Below are positions 13,265 to 20,020 of a stretch of DNA of 20,198 nt, in pieces. The notes below the pieces were generated by a model. It saw only the letters and a list, made by a program, of their open reading frames with translations. It ran no database searches and was not told where the DNA came from. How positions within the stretch are numbered: position 1 is the stretch's first letter; each line of letters opens with the position of its first letter. Origin of the DNA: Bacteriovoracaceae bacterium (GTDB lineage Bacteria > Bdellovibrionota > Bacteriovoracia > Bacteriovoracales > Bacteriovoracaceae); assembly GCA_947440875.1 (NCBI GenBank), contig CANETG010000015.1, positions 1-20,198 on the forward strand, written 5' to 3'. The position numbers and the translations under genes are program-made.

Positions 13265-13669
13265 CTACTTTCTGGGGAATGTAAAAACATTACTCGTTAA
13301 GGCAACGGCTAGATTCGTTACGTAGAAAAATGCGTTCCCACTCTCAGACGTAAAAACAGCGGCGAAGCCAAAGATAGCGATCGACTCATTGAGCGCCCAG
13401 CATAGGATATAGCCAGTAATTTTCTTCTGAAAGTCTTTCTGAGGAACGACTTTATTTTTATGGAAGGATAAAACTAAAAGTGCGACAAAGTTCATCGCGA
13501 GTGCGGCCATCTCGATTGGTGCAAGGTCATTCTGCGGTATAAAAACGCCAGAGACTTTACCCGCTGAATATAAGACAAACCCATAGAGAAGTGTCGAAAA
13601 AGAAAGCGCAACCCAAAGAATGCGTGCAGTTAACATGGGGTCAAACAGGGACTTTTGTGGCTGAAGCAT
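13265..13669 (-). CDS. Four-helix small membrane protein, unrecognised
   Basis: A 134-residue protein with four hydrophobic spans (about 12-36, 49-67, 82-106 and 110-128) and a short positively charged loop (HKNKVVPQKDFQKK). The third span carries ALNESIAIFGFAAVF, which recalls the second helix of F/V-type ATPase c subunits (an acidic residue followed by AIxG). The likeness is limited to about ten residues, so a c-subunit role is not claimed. A very strong GAGGAGGA Shine-Dalgarno lies before the ATG at 13667-13669. It is convergent with the 12900 membrane gene; their stops are about 50 bases apart with a hairpin between. Confidence 0.6.
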   Translation of the reverse strand: MLQPQKSLFDPMLTARILWVALSFSTLLYGFVLYSAGKVSGVFIPQNDLAPIEMAALAMNFVALLVLSFHKNKVVPQKDFQKKITGYILCWALNESIAIFGFAAVFTSESGNAFFYVTNLAVALTSNVFTFPRK

Positions 13670-13808
13670 AAATCCTCCTCTTTTCTTTCTCGTATTCTAA
13701 CATGCCGTGCTTTTATGAGTGATTGGAAATTTCTTAACAGACTACTTCCTCAAGCTCATGCTTCTGAGTAGGATGTCTCGGAAATAGAATTCTAACAGAG
13801 GCACTTCG

Positions 13809-14618
13809 ATGAAATTCTTCCTCATTCTTATTCTACTCACATCCGGCTCTTGGGCCCAAGATAAACTGATAAATGGTCTTCCGGTGGGGGATAAATTTCC
13901 AGCAGTGGGAACATTCAATCTGGGTTGCACAATAACGAAAGTCGGCCCAAAACAATTCATCAGTGCGGCCCACTGTGTTGGTAAAAATTTACCTTCATTG
14001 AATCTCACTTTTAAAGTTTATCGGGGCACAGTGAAAGTTAATTCGTTTCATGTTCACCCTACTTGGATAAAAGATTGTTCTCAGTTTAATTGTACTGGCA
14101 AGGAAGTGGGCTCTTCTCGAATGACGCCCGGACGATCAGATGTCGTTTTCATTAACGTTAATGAAGAAACTCCAGATCTTCCTATGATCTCAATTCATTT
14201 TGATGAGTTGGAATTAGGAACGAAAGTTGCAATGGTTGGAGCTGGTTGCACAAGATCGATTGAGCCAGGGGGATCGGGGAAAATGAGATACGCCATTACT
14301 CAATTAATTGCCCCTGAAAACCTTACTCACGAGCACTCACTATACAAAGAAATTTTCGATGTAACGGGTCGATCAAACTGGATCACTTCCGGCTTTGGGA
14401 AAAGTAATGTTCATGCGTCTCTGTGCCCGGGTGACTCTGGAGGTCCACTTCTCACAGAGATTGATGGCGAATGGAAGGTTGTGGGTATTGCAGCTGATTA
14501 TACATTTGACGGACGTTACCAAGATGGAGCGCCAACAATTACTAATCTGCACACCCGCCTCGATGATCTGAGCTTCAATAACATTGGTAAATGGATTCGC
14601 AGTGTCCGTGAAAACTAA
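13809..14618 (+). CDS. Secreted S1-family (chymotrypsin-like) serine protease
   Basis: A 269-residue trypsin-fold protease with an N-terminal signal peptide (about 1-16, ending SGSWAQ). The catalytic triad is H55 (ISAAHC), D111 (RSDVVFI) and S210 in CPGDSGGPLL. LINGLPV (20-26) corresponds to the IVGG start of the mature enzyme, so only a very short propeptide follows the signal. Position 189 by chymotrypsin numbering (six before the catalytic Ser) is S204, not Asp, so trypsin-like Arg/Lys specificity is unlikely; chymotrypsin-like preference is inferred. Cysteine pairs C40/C56 and C147/C206 are plausible disulfides. AGAGG precedes the ATG. It probably acts in the periplasm or outside the cell, for example on prey or host protein. 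Confidence 0.9.
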   Translation: MKFFLILILLTSGSWAQDKLINGLPVGDKFPAVGTFNLGCTITKVGPKQFISAAHCVGKNLPSLNLTFKVYRGTVKVNSFHVHPTWIKDCSQFNCTGKEVGSSRMTPGRSDVVFINVNEETPDLPMISIHFDELELGTKVAMVGAGCTRSIEPGGSGKMRYAITQLIAPENLTHEHSLYKEIFDVTGRSNWITSGFGKSNVHASLCPGDSGGPLLTEIDGEWKVVGIAADYTFDGRYQDGAPTITNLHTRLDDLSFNNIGKWIRSVREN

Positions 14619-14693
14619 GTTTCTCGCAGAGGATGCCTGGGATTACGTTTGATCAAGTCTCCGAATCCCTTCGTATAAGAAATCACGTCATCT

Positions 14694-16325
14694 TTAAGGG
14701 ACTAAATCGCGAGTCATAAGATTGTTGTTCAAATCAAATTCGACAATTGTTTTCACACCAAATTCTCTCAATAGATTGTCTTTTCCTGCAGTGACACCGT
14801 CGAAATAAAAGATATTCGTTGTCGGAGGAAAATCTAATCCTGTTTTATCTTTAAATTTGAGCAGGAGTTTTGAGGGGGGATGGCCATAGCCTTCGACGGT
14901 ATTTATTCCCATGCTTTGGGCGACGTAGTTCACCATGACAGGTTGGGAAGTTTCAAAATAAAAGGTATTGTGCCGAAGAGTTTTCCCGTCGTACCGATTT
15001 AAAAGTGGGAGAAGAGATTCTTTGAGTTTTAGGTAATATTCGAATGCCTGAACAGAAGGTTCGATCTTGCTCACAGTTCCCGTGAATAGGCATGCCAAGG
15101 AAAGGATTATTGCATATTTTTGTGATTGATACTTTTTATAAAAAAGGAAGATGGCAACACCTGCAAAGGCAATCACTTCAAAATAATTTATCCACTGGGC
15201 TGCGAGGACAAGTGAGACGAGCCATACGTAATCGCCTTTTTTAGCCGTAAAATCTGTCCTTGCGTACACCCACAATGGCATAAATAGACTCAGAGGCATG
15301 AAGACCCGCTGGGGAACTCGAAAAGCCTTAATGAGCGGCAACTCACTTAAGAAATTAAAGGGAGGGATATTCATGCAGAATAAAAATAAAATACCGAAGC
15401 TGAGAAAAAAACAAATCCAAATTTTCTTGTCCTTGAGTCCGAAAATTGAAAGGAGAAGAAACGCTCCCACGGGGTAGCTGATTTCGTGGTATTGGCCTAC
15501 CGGTCGATTCAAGATTTCAGGATACAGCCCGGATCCAAGGAAATGAATCAGGTCGCTTAGTGAGCTCGTAAGATAAGAATAAACGACATTCGAGTCAAGG
15601 CCTCTAAGATTATCTGAGCTTACTGCATGGGTGTACATTTCCTTGAGGTTGGGAAAGTTAAGAGCAAAGGCAACGATAAAAACTATCAACGCATTGATAA
15701 CATATCTTTTTCGATCCGTTTCAAAACTTAGAAAGAGGCAAATAAGAAGCGGTAAGTAGAAGATATGGTAAGCGAGTACCTGAAACGCCTGCGTGCTGAG
15801 CGCACACCAAATGCAAAAAATACAAAACGCTATGTGGATTTTTGATTTGTTGAAGAGGAGTGAAACAAATACAAAAAGCGGGAGGGTACCGAAAAGTAAA
15901 TTGAGATGACCGGCCATCACTCGGTTAATTACAATTGGAGATATAAGAGCGAGGAGGAACAGGACAAAGATATCAAACGAAGAAAAATTGTTTTTGACGC
16001 CTTTGACAATTGAGATACTGAGAATAAATGCCATACATACGTAGGACCAGTGAGTGGCATTCAGAAAAATTTTAATGGATGGGCCGAGCATTCTGAAGAG
16101 TTTCCAGAAGGGAAGTTCCCCGTAAATGGAGGCAAGGTTTTGCCCCTGAAAGATCACTTCACTGGCGTGATAACTTGCGTCTCCGTGTAAGTACTCCGCG
16201 ATGATAGGAAACCAAAGAATGTACCCATCTTGGCCGTAGAGACTGAACGGTAAAAGAACAAGGAGCAATAGAAGCCCAGCACAGAGTGTGACCTTAATTA
16301 GGTTGTGTTCGTACTGATTGTTCAT
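14694..16325 (-). CDS. Large polytopic membrane protein, GT-C/YfhO-like
   Basis: A protein of 543 residues with about 11-12 hydrophobic spans over the first 415 residues and a soluble C-terminal domain of about 125 residues (YYLKLKESLLPLLNRYDGKT onward). An early loop after the first span has SLYGQDGYILWFPIIAEY, an Asp-bearing loop like that of GT-C glycosyltransferases and YfhO-type proteins. The overall plan fits a polyprenyl-sugar-dependent glycosyltransferase, but I see no decisive motif. I chose the ATG at 16323-16325, with TACAAT eight bases upstream; an ATG at 16350-16352 would add nine residues and leave only 14 bases to the divergent methyltransferase. No Shine-Dalgarno is visible at either. 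The neighbouring methyltransferases suggest a surface-glycan locus. Confidence 0.65.
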   Translation of the reverse strand: MNNQYEHNLIKVTLCAGLLLLLVLLPFSLYGQDGYILWFPIIAEYLHGDASYHASEVIFQGQNLASIYGELPFWKLFRMLGPSIKIFLNATHWSYVCMAFILSISIVKGVKNNFSSFDIFVLFLLALISPIVINRVMAGHLNLLFGTLPLFVFVSLLFNKSKIHIAFCIFCIWCALSTQAFQVLAYHIFYLPLLICLFLSFETDRKRYVINALIVFIVAFALNFPNLKEMYTHAVSSDNLRGLDSNVVYSYLTSSLSDLIHFLGSGLYPEILNRPVGQYHEISYPVGAFLLLSIFGLKDKKIWICFFLSFGILFLFCMNIPPFNFLSELPLIKAFRVPQRVFMPLSLFMPLWVYARTDFTAKKGDYVWLVSLVLAAQWINYFEVIAFAGVAIFLFYKKYQSQKYAIILSLACLFTGTVSKIEPSVQAFEYYLKLKESLLPLLNRYDGKTLRHNTFYFETSQPVMVNYVAQSMGINTVEGYGHPPSKLLLKFKDKTGLDFPPTTNIFYFDGVTAGKDNLLREFGVKTIVEFDLNNNLMTRDLVP

Positions 16326-16366
16326 AGATAATAATTGTAAATTAAAAATCATATGATTAAAGAAAA

Positions 16367-17206
16367 ATGATGAAAACCATCCAGCAAATAACCAAGACTT
16401 ATCTCGAGTGGGCGCCCATGTCTTTGACCATCAGGGAGGTTACAAGAATTAACGCCCTAAGAGTCTTGAATCAATCCAATAAAATATTTGATGCAGCGAG
16501 AGTTTTAGATATAGGCTGTGGCGATGGCAAGTGGTGGACTCATGTCATGCCCGAAGGTCTCGATCGCATCCATGGTATCGATATTTCAAAAAAAGAAATC
16601 GCCCTGGCAAATTCGATCATCTCTTCCCAGTGCTTAGACGTTTCCGCAGATAACTTTCTTGATGAAATAAAATTCAAAAAATTTGATTTGATCATTGGTA
16701 ATTGCTCATTGGAACATGTGTATTATATCGATAAGGCTTTAAAAAATATTTATGCGCTTTTGGATGAGGACGGAGTCTTTATTCTTCTCGTGCCAACACC
16801 CCACTGGGCACTAAAAGGAAAGAGTATACAATTTCTCCACTCACTCTCTCCCCGTCTTTCAATGAGCTTTTCTGGACTTATTAATGGCTTCTTCCAGCAC
16901 TGGCATCTTTACAATTACAATATTTGGAAATCAATCTTAACCAACTTCAATTTCAAGATCGATAATGTCTACGGACTTGGTAACGGACAATCCGAATTTA
17001 TGTTTCGCTTAGGACTCCCGACAGCTTTCATTTCTTTTCTCGTGAAGGTTCTAACTGGAAAGTATCTCAATTATTTTCTGGGGTTTATTACTCCACCAGT
17101 CCTCCGAAACTGGATTTCTCATAAAATATGTTACCACCTGGACCAGGAACTTCTAGGCCCCCAGTCTCCAAACGTTTTTGAATACATGATTGTGTGTAGA
17201 AAATGA
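16367..17206 (+). CDS. Class I SAM-dependent methyltransferase (first of two)
   Basis: A 279-residue methyltransferase. Motif I is VLDIGCGDGKWW (47-58), the acidic residue after strand two is D72 (HGIDIS), and strand four is FDLIIGNCSLEHV (106-118), the Methyltransf_11-type arrangement. The C-terminal 100 residues are unusually hydrophobic (LGLPTAFISFLVKVL; YLNYFLGFITPPVL), suggesting membrane contact. Such proteins often act on surface-glycan or lipid intermediates. Two ATG codons in tandem (16367 and 16370) are possible starts; there is no strong Shine-Dalgarno and TATGAT lies nine bases upstream of the first. It overlaps the next methyltransferase by ATGA, so the two are cotranslated. Confidence 0.82.
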   Translation: MMKTIQQITKTYLEWAPMSLTIREVTRINALRVLNQSNKIFDAARVLDIGCGDGKWWTHVMPEGLDRIHGIDISKKEIALANSIISSQCLDVSADNFLDEIKFKKFDLIIGNCSLEHVYYIDKALKNIYALLDEDGVFILLVPTPHWALKGKSIQFLHSLSPRLSMSFSGLINGFFQHWHLYNYNIWKSILTNFNFKIDNVYGLGNGQSEFMFRLGLPTAFISFLVKVLTGKYLNYFLGFITPPVLRNWISHKICYHLDQELLGPQSPNVFEYMIVCRK

Positions 17207-17844
17207 GCAAGCAAGAAATCTATTTCGACAATCATTCAAAAGCCTCCCGTTTTCCGTGGTCCCTGTATCACAAGCCTTTACTCGACGACCTCAGAGAATT
17301 TTTGGGATCAAAGATTAACTTGGGCTCTAAAGTTTTAGTGATTGGCCCAGGTGATTTTCATGAATTTTCTTTCCTCAAATCTTTAGGAGCTGAGATATCT
17401 CTGCTCGACATTGATCCGAGGGTTCTTGAAGTACATAAAAGACGGCACGATAAAGACGTAGCCAACTTTTACCTGGTAGATGAAAACTTTAATGGATATC
17501 CCGCCGAAACTTCTTTCGACGTGATTTATGCGAAAGAAGTCATTGAGCACATTGTGGATTATCCTGCTTTTTTGACGAAAATTAAAAGTGCACTTGTCCC
17601 ATTCGGCTTTTGTTGGCTCAGTACCCCTAATTATGGATTCTTTCTTCTTCCCTTTCTCGAGCGAACAGTTTTGGAAATCATTGCCCGTATCTCAGGCTTT
17701 TCTCGAAAAAACATTCATCCATCCCGATTCAGTGAGCCACTGCTTAAAAAGGCATTAGAAGAGGCAGGATTCGAAAAGATAAAAACGACCGTCACGCCCT
17801 TGAAGCTCGCACTGGTTGCGGTGGGAAAAAACAAGGCTGTTTGA
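17203..17844 (+). CDS. Class I SAM-dependent methyltransferase (second of two)
   Basis: A 213-residue methyltransferase. Motif I is KVLVIGPGDFHEFSFL (43-58), with Pro replacing the second residue of the usual GCG, motif II is LLDIDP (67-72), and FDVIYAKEVIEHIVDYPAFL matches the motif IV region with the EVIEH signature. The WLSTPNYGFF stretch is common in glycan-cluster methyltransferases. It starts inside the stop of the first methyltransferase (ATGA). Sequences of the two are clearly different outside the common motifs, so they are not a recent duplication. Substrate unknown. Confidence 0.82.
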   Translation: MSKQEIYFDNHSKASRFPWSLYHKPLLDDLREFLGSKINLGSKVLVIGPGDFHEFSFLKSLGAEISLLDIDPRVLEVHKRRHDKDVANFYLVDENFNGYPAETSFDVIYAKEVIEHIVDYPAFLTKIKSALVPFGFCWLSTPNYGFFLLPFLERTVLEIIARISGFSRKNIHPSRFSEPLLKKALEEAGFEKIKTTVTPLKLALVAVGKNKAV

Positions 17845-17846
17845 GT

Positions 17847-17939
17847 ATGAAGTTTTGCGGGCCCTCAGAAAAAGAAGTTGAAAGTATATTCGCTATTCTA
17901 GAGAGCGAAGGAATTCAATTTCGCTTCAATAAAAAATGA
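17847..17939 (+). CDS. Possible 30-residue ORF coupled to the HTH gene
   Basis: A short frame reads MKFCGPSEKEVESIFAILE... and ends NKK at a TGA that overlaps the next ATG (ATGA). It begins three bases after the second methyltransferase stop. It is mostly helical in character and carries no signal. Either it is a small coupled peptide, or it is the first part of a longer ancestral protein joined to the next frame by a one-base shift in the A6 run just before the stop. Its reality is uncertain. Confidence 0.3.
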   Translation: MKFCGPSEKEVESIFAILESEGIQFRFNKK

Positions 17940-18337
17940 TCTTCGCCATTACACTCCACCGAACATCTCGACTCATATTCTTGCCGTCACATGAAGAATT
18001 CATTCCAAATACCGGTGAATCCATACACAAAGAATTACTGAAGGGTCCGAAATATTTAATGTTGTTTGAAAAAAATGGCGCCCGCGGTTCTAAAGTGGAC
18101 GAACCACTCGCCTTTCTAAGAAATTACCAAGTTGAGTGGGTTACGCAAAGAGTGAATCTGAGGGAGCTGGCACTTCTTCGCTTTATTCAGGGCAAAACGG
18201 AGCGAGAACTGGCCCAATACTTTGGTCGGTCTAAGACAGCGATCCATGAATTATTGGCAAGAATGCTTAAAAATGACTTTAGCCATGCCAATCTTACTAA
18301 AGCCGAAAAGGAGAAAATCAATGGTGCGCTCGGCTGA
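17936..18337 (+). CDS. Helix-turn-helix protein of unknown role
   Basis: A 133-residue protein. Residues about 75-112 (RELALLRFIQGKTERELAQY, then FGRSKTAIHELLARML) form a clear helix-turn-helix of the kind seen in regulators and in recombinase or transposase tails. The first 70 residues (LHRTSRLIFLPSHEEF; HKELLKGPKYLMLFEKNGARG) match nothing I recognise. An in-frame stop lies just upstream, and the ATG overlaps the stop of the 30-residue frame by ATGA. Bases 18075-18299 recur, decayed, at 20021-20198 at the other side of the toxin-antitoxin/effector cargo. It could be a DNA-mobility or regulatory gene of an accessory block. Confidence 0.6.
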   Translation: MIFAITLHRTSRLIFLPSHEEFIPNTGESIHKELLKGPKYLMLFEKNGARGSKVDEPLAFLRNYQVEWVTQRVNLRELALLRFIQGKTERELAQYFGRSKTAIHELLARMLKNDFSHANLTKAEKEKINGALG

Positions 18338-18344
18338 ATGACTA

Positions 18345-19040
18345 TCACTCATCTAAATTATTCGTTTTGGTGCTGTCGGGCCTACTACGGAGAAATACAT
18401 AGCCATTTTTCCTCTTCACTATTACTGCATCCACAATATCTTTTTCGACTAGGTTTACTGCCTCAGTCTTGCGAAGCCATCCATGGCCTTCAATAAGATA
18501 CTGGATTATCAGATTTTCTTTGTTCTTTTTTACGTCAAGAATCTTTTTCTTTGTTCTAGGGGCAGGAACTTCTACTATTTTCCCAGCACCTTTTCCTTCT
18601 TTTCTTTCAATTGCCTTCACCAATTTTTCCAGCTCCTCGCCGGAAAGACTGTTTACCTGTCTTGTTAAATCTATCTGGGTCCACGCTTGGACATGTTTTT
18701 TGTATAATTCGGTATCATTACCATCCTCTTTAGGTGCCCATACCTCGATCGCCTTTGAAACTGTCCTACCTTGAAAATCATTTTTCTTCAAAACACTAAG
18801 GATTGCTCTTCGACCTGTTTCATAATCAGGAAAAACTGCAAATCCTCCTGCTTGCCCTATGGCCCCAAGACTTTTAACTAATTTCCCATTCCCATATCCA
18901 ATATTTCCAGGATTATTATTTCTCCAATTCCTTCTTCCTCCGATATAGATCTCACTTGATCCATCTTCTCGATAAAAAATAATCCTAAGATCATTGACGA
19001 CTTCTATTCTGATGAAGGGAAGGCTTGAACTATCTGTCAT
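18345..19040 (-). CDS. NNNPGNI peptidoglycan-hydrolase-like domain with DUF3892-like tail
   Basis: A 231-residue protein with no signal peptide. Residues 36-130 carry RRNWRNNNPGNIGYG (36-50), GAIGQAGGFAVFPDYETGRR (59-78) and KAIEVWAPKEDGNDTELYKK (96-115), the pattern of a lysozyme-like domain found in phage structural proteins and in tails of Rhs/polymorphic toxins. Residues 177-230 resemble DUF3892: IQYLIEGHGW, DAVIVKRKNGYVFLRSRPDS and a terminal TNNLDE. The predicted action is on peptidoglycan, but the catalytic residues are not certain. Its start overlaps by ATGA the stop of a lipoprotein gene, suggesting a linked enzyme and periplasmic inhibitor. The block is A+T-rich compared with the flanking genes. 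Not recognised as a named system. Confidence 0.7.
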   Translation of the reverse strand: MTDSSSLPFIRIEVVNDLRIIFYREDGSSEIYIGGRRNWRNNNPGNIGYGNGKLVKSLGAIGQAGGFAVFPDYETGRRAILSVLKKNDFQGRTVSKAIEVWAPKEDGNDTELYKKHVQAWTQIDLTRQVNSLSGEELEKLVKAIERKEGKGAGKIVEVPAPRTKKKILDVKKNKENLIIQYLIEGHGWLRKTEAVNLVEKDIVDAVIVKRKNGYVFLRSRPDSTKTNNLDE

Positions 19041-19402
19041 GGTTTATAATTCCCTGTTCTTTTATAAACTCCATCAATTTCACTAATCCCATGACATTGA
19101 TCGAATAAGTGAATTTCTCCATTGATCGCTTTTAAAGTCAATTTGCAATCAGGATCTGTTCTATCTTTAAATATCGCAGTATTACCTTTGATCTCAGCAA
19201 AGAAGCTATTTCGTGAATCTTTTTGATTCTTTTCAAAGACATCCCCGGCAACAGCTTCCGTGTCAAAATGATTCAATATTAGAGTGAATTCCCCGGAAGT
19301 ATGAAGATAATTACCATGCCAGGGATCAACTACAGTTTTAATTTCGTAGTGTGATCTGCAAGAGGAAATTATTATAAGAAGAGTTAGAAAGAATATTTTC
19401 AT
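19037..19402 (-). CDS. Small lipoprotein, candidate immunity protein
   Basis: A 121-residue protein with a lipoprotein signal, MKIFFLTLLIIISSC, lipobox cysteine C15 and no Asp at +2, so outer-membrane sorting is likely by the E. coli rule. The mature part looks all-beta: SGEFTLILNHF, NSFFAEIKGNTAIFKD, CKLTLKAINGEIHLFDQC, with C86 and C103 able to pair. This size and shape recall periplasmic lysozyme inhibitors, though I cannot match a named family. It is cotranscribed with, and overlaps by ATGA, the NNNPGNI-domain gene. It begins directly at a promoter (-10 six bases before ATG), with no Shine-Dalgarno. The immunity role is inferred from context only. Confidence 0.65.
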   Translation of the reverse strand: MKIFFLTLLIIISSCRSHYEIKTVVDPWHGNYLHTSGEFTLILNHFDTEAVAGDVFEKNQKDSRNSFFAEIKGNTAIFKDRTDPDCKLTLKAINGEIHLFDQCHGISEIDGVYKRTGNYKP

Positions 19403-19408
19403 ACTATC

Positions 19409-19436
19409 ATTTTATTCTTGATAGGAAGAAAGACAA
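19409..19436 (-). promoter_or_regulatory. Leaderless promoter of the lipoprotein/effector operon
   Basis: TTGTCT (19436-19431), a 16-base spacer and TAAAAT (19414-19409) lie exactly six bases before ATG at 19402, putting the transcript start at the initiation codon. No Shine-Dalgarno is present. It separates this unit from brnA, which stops at 19455. Confidence 0.55.
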
Positions 19437-19454
19437 GTTTGAAAAGGTGCCAGG

Positions 19455-19679
19455 TTAAGCTGTCTTTCCCCATTTAAGTTTCAACTTCTTTTTAGTCTCA
19501 GCACATTCTTTCAAGTAAAGATTTATGAGAGTTTGATAGGGTATTTCTACAGTCTCCGATAAGGATTTAAAATACTCAATAACCTGCGTATCCAACTTAA
19601 TAGTCACTTGCTGCTTTAACTTTTTAAGGTAACTTGGTTTAACTTCTTTCATCTCTGAAAAATCATAGTTCTTTTTCAT
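19455..19679 (-). CDS. brnA: BrnA-family antitoxin
   Basis: A 74-residue ribbon-helix-helix antitoxin. KQQVTIKLDTQVIEYFKSLS (22-41) is the typical BrnA strand-helix that binds DNA as a dimer, followed by YQTLINLYLKECAE as the second helix. BrnA neutralises BrnT and, with it, represses the operon. The order toxin first, antitoxin second is the usual brnTA order. The ATG at 19677-19679 is one base after the brnT stop, with GGAG upstream; longer starts in this frame lie inside brnT and are rejected. The C-terminus is strongly basic (KKKLKLKWGK). Confidence 0.9.
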   Translation of the reverse strand: MKKNYDFSEMKEVKPSYLKKLKQQVTIKLDTQVIEYFKSLSETVEIPYQTLINLYLKECAETKKKLKLKWGKTA

Positions 19680-19680
19680 G

Positions 19681-19947
19681 TTATTCTCCTTCAAAGAAAT
19701 TTTTCTCTTGTTTGGTTGCTTTTCTTGCCGAAATAATTCTGATGACTTCATCGTCTTCTCTGTAGATTCGATCATGCGAGCTATAACCAATAGCAACAAG
19801 TCGCTCTTCGGTGTCTGTTGAATTGGCGTCATCAACGAATACTCGAATTTGCTCACTCGAAAAAATAGTTGATGCTTCTTCAAATGAAACGCTATGCTTT
19901 TTTAGATTTGATTTTGCTTTATTTGAGTCCCACTCGAACTTTACCAT
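19681..19947 (-). CDS. brnT: BrnT-family ribonuclease toxin
   Basis: An 88-residue toxin of the BrnT family (RelE-like fold), a ribonuclease that blocks translation when free of BrnA. Family signatures are complete: FEWDSNKAKSNLKKHSVSFE (4-23), TEERLVAIGYSS (46-57) and EVIRIISARKATKQEKNFFE at the C-terminus. The length fits the family (about 90). The ATG at 19945-19947 has no Shine-Dalgarno; a TATAAT lies exactly six bases upstream inside a 21-bp inverted repeat. It is the first gene of the brnTA operon. I see no disrupting mutation, so the pair looks functional. Confidence 0.93.
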   Translation of the reverse strand: MVKFEWDSNKAKSNLKKHSVSFEEASTIFSSEQIRVFVDDANSTDTEERLVAIGYSSHDRIYREDDEVIRIISARKATKQEKNFFEGE

Positions 19948-19949
19948 AG

Positions 19950-19970
19950 GGTAATTATAGTATAATTACC
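19950..19970. promoter_or_regulatory. brnTA operator overlapping the -10 box
   Basis: GGTAATTATA-G-TATAATTACC is a perfect inverted repeat with ten-base arms around one central base. On the minus strand its downstream arm holds TATAAT (19959-19954), six bases from the brnT ATG, so a BrnTA complex bound here would cover the promoter. The symmetric TATAAT on the plus strand could also serve a rightward start. The -35 is poor. Confidence 0.75.
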
Positions 19971-20020
19971 TTGGAATAGAAACAAAGTTGATTTATCCGG
20001 TATAGGTAGACGATTTTATT

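Noticed and set aside
16347..16358. AATCATATGATT palindrome giving back-to-back TATGAT boxes for the divergent membrane protein and methyltransferase
   Set aside because: Neither strand has an acceptable -35, so the divergent promoter reading is too weak to list.
18469..18774. Plus-strand open frames opposite the NNNPGNI gene
   Set aside because: Antisense, low-complexity Phe/Ser/Leu-rich frames produced by the A-rich coding strand.
19680..19883. Longer brnA start
   Set aside because: It would lie in a second frame inside brnT; the ATG at 19679 fits the family length and has GGAG.
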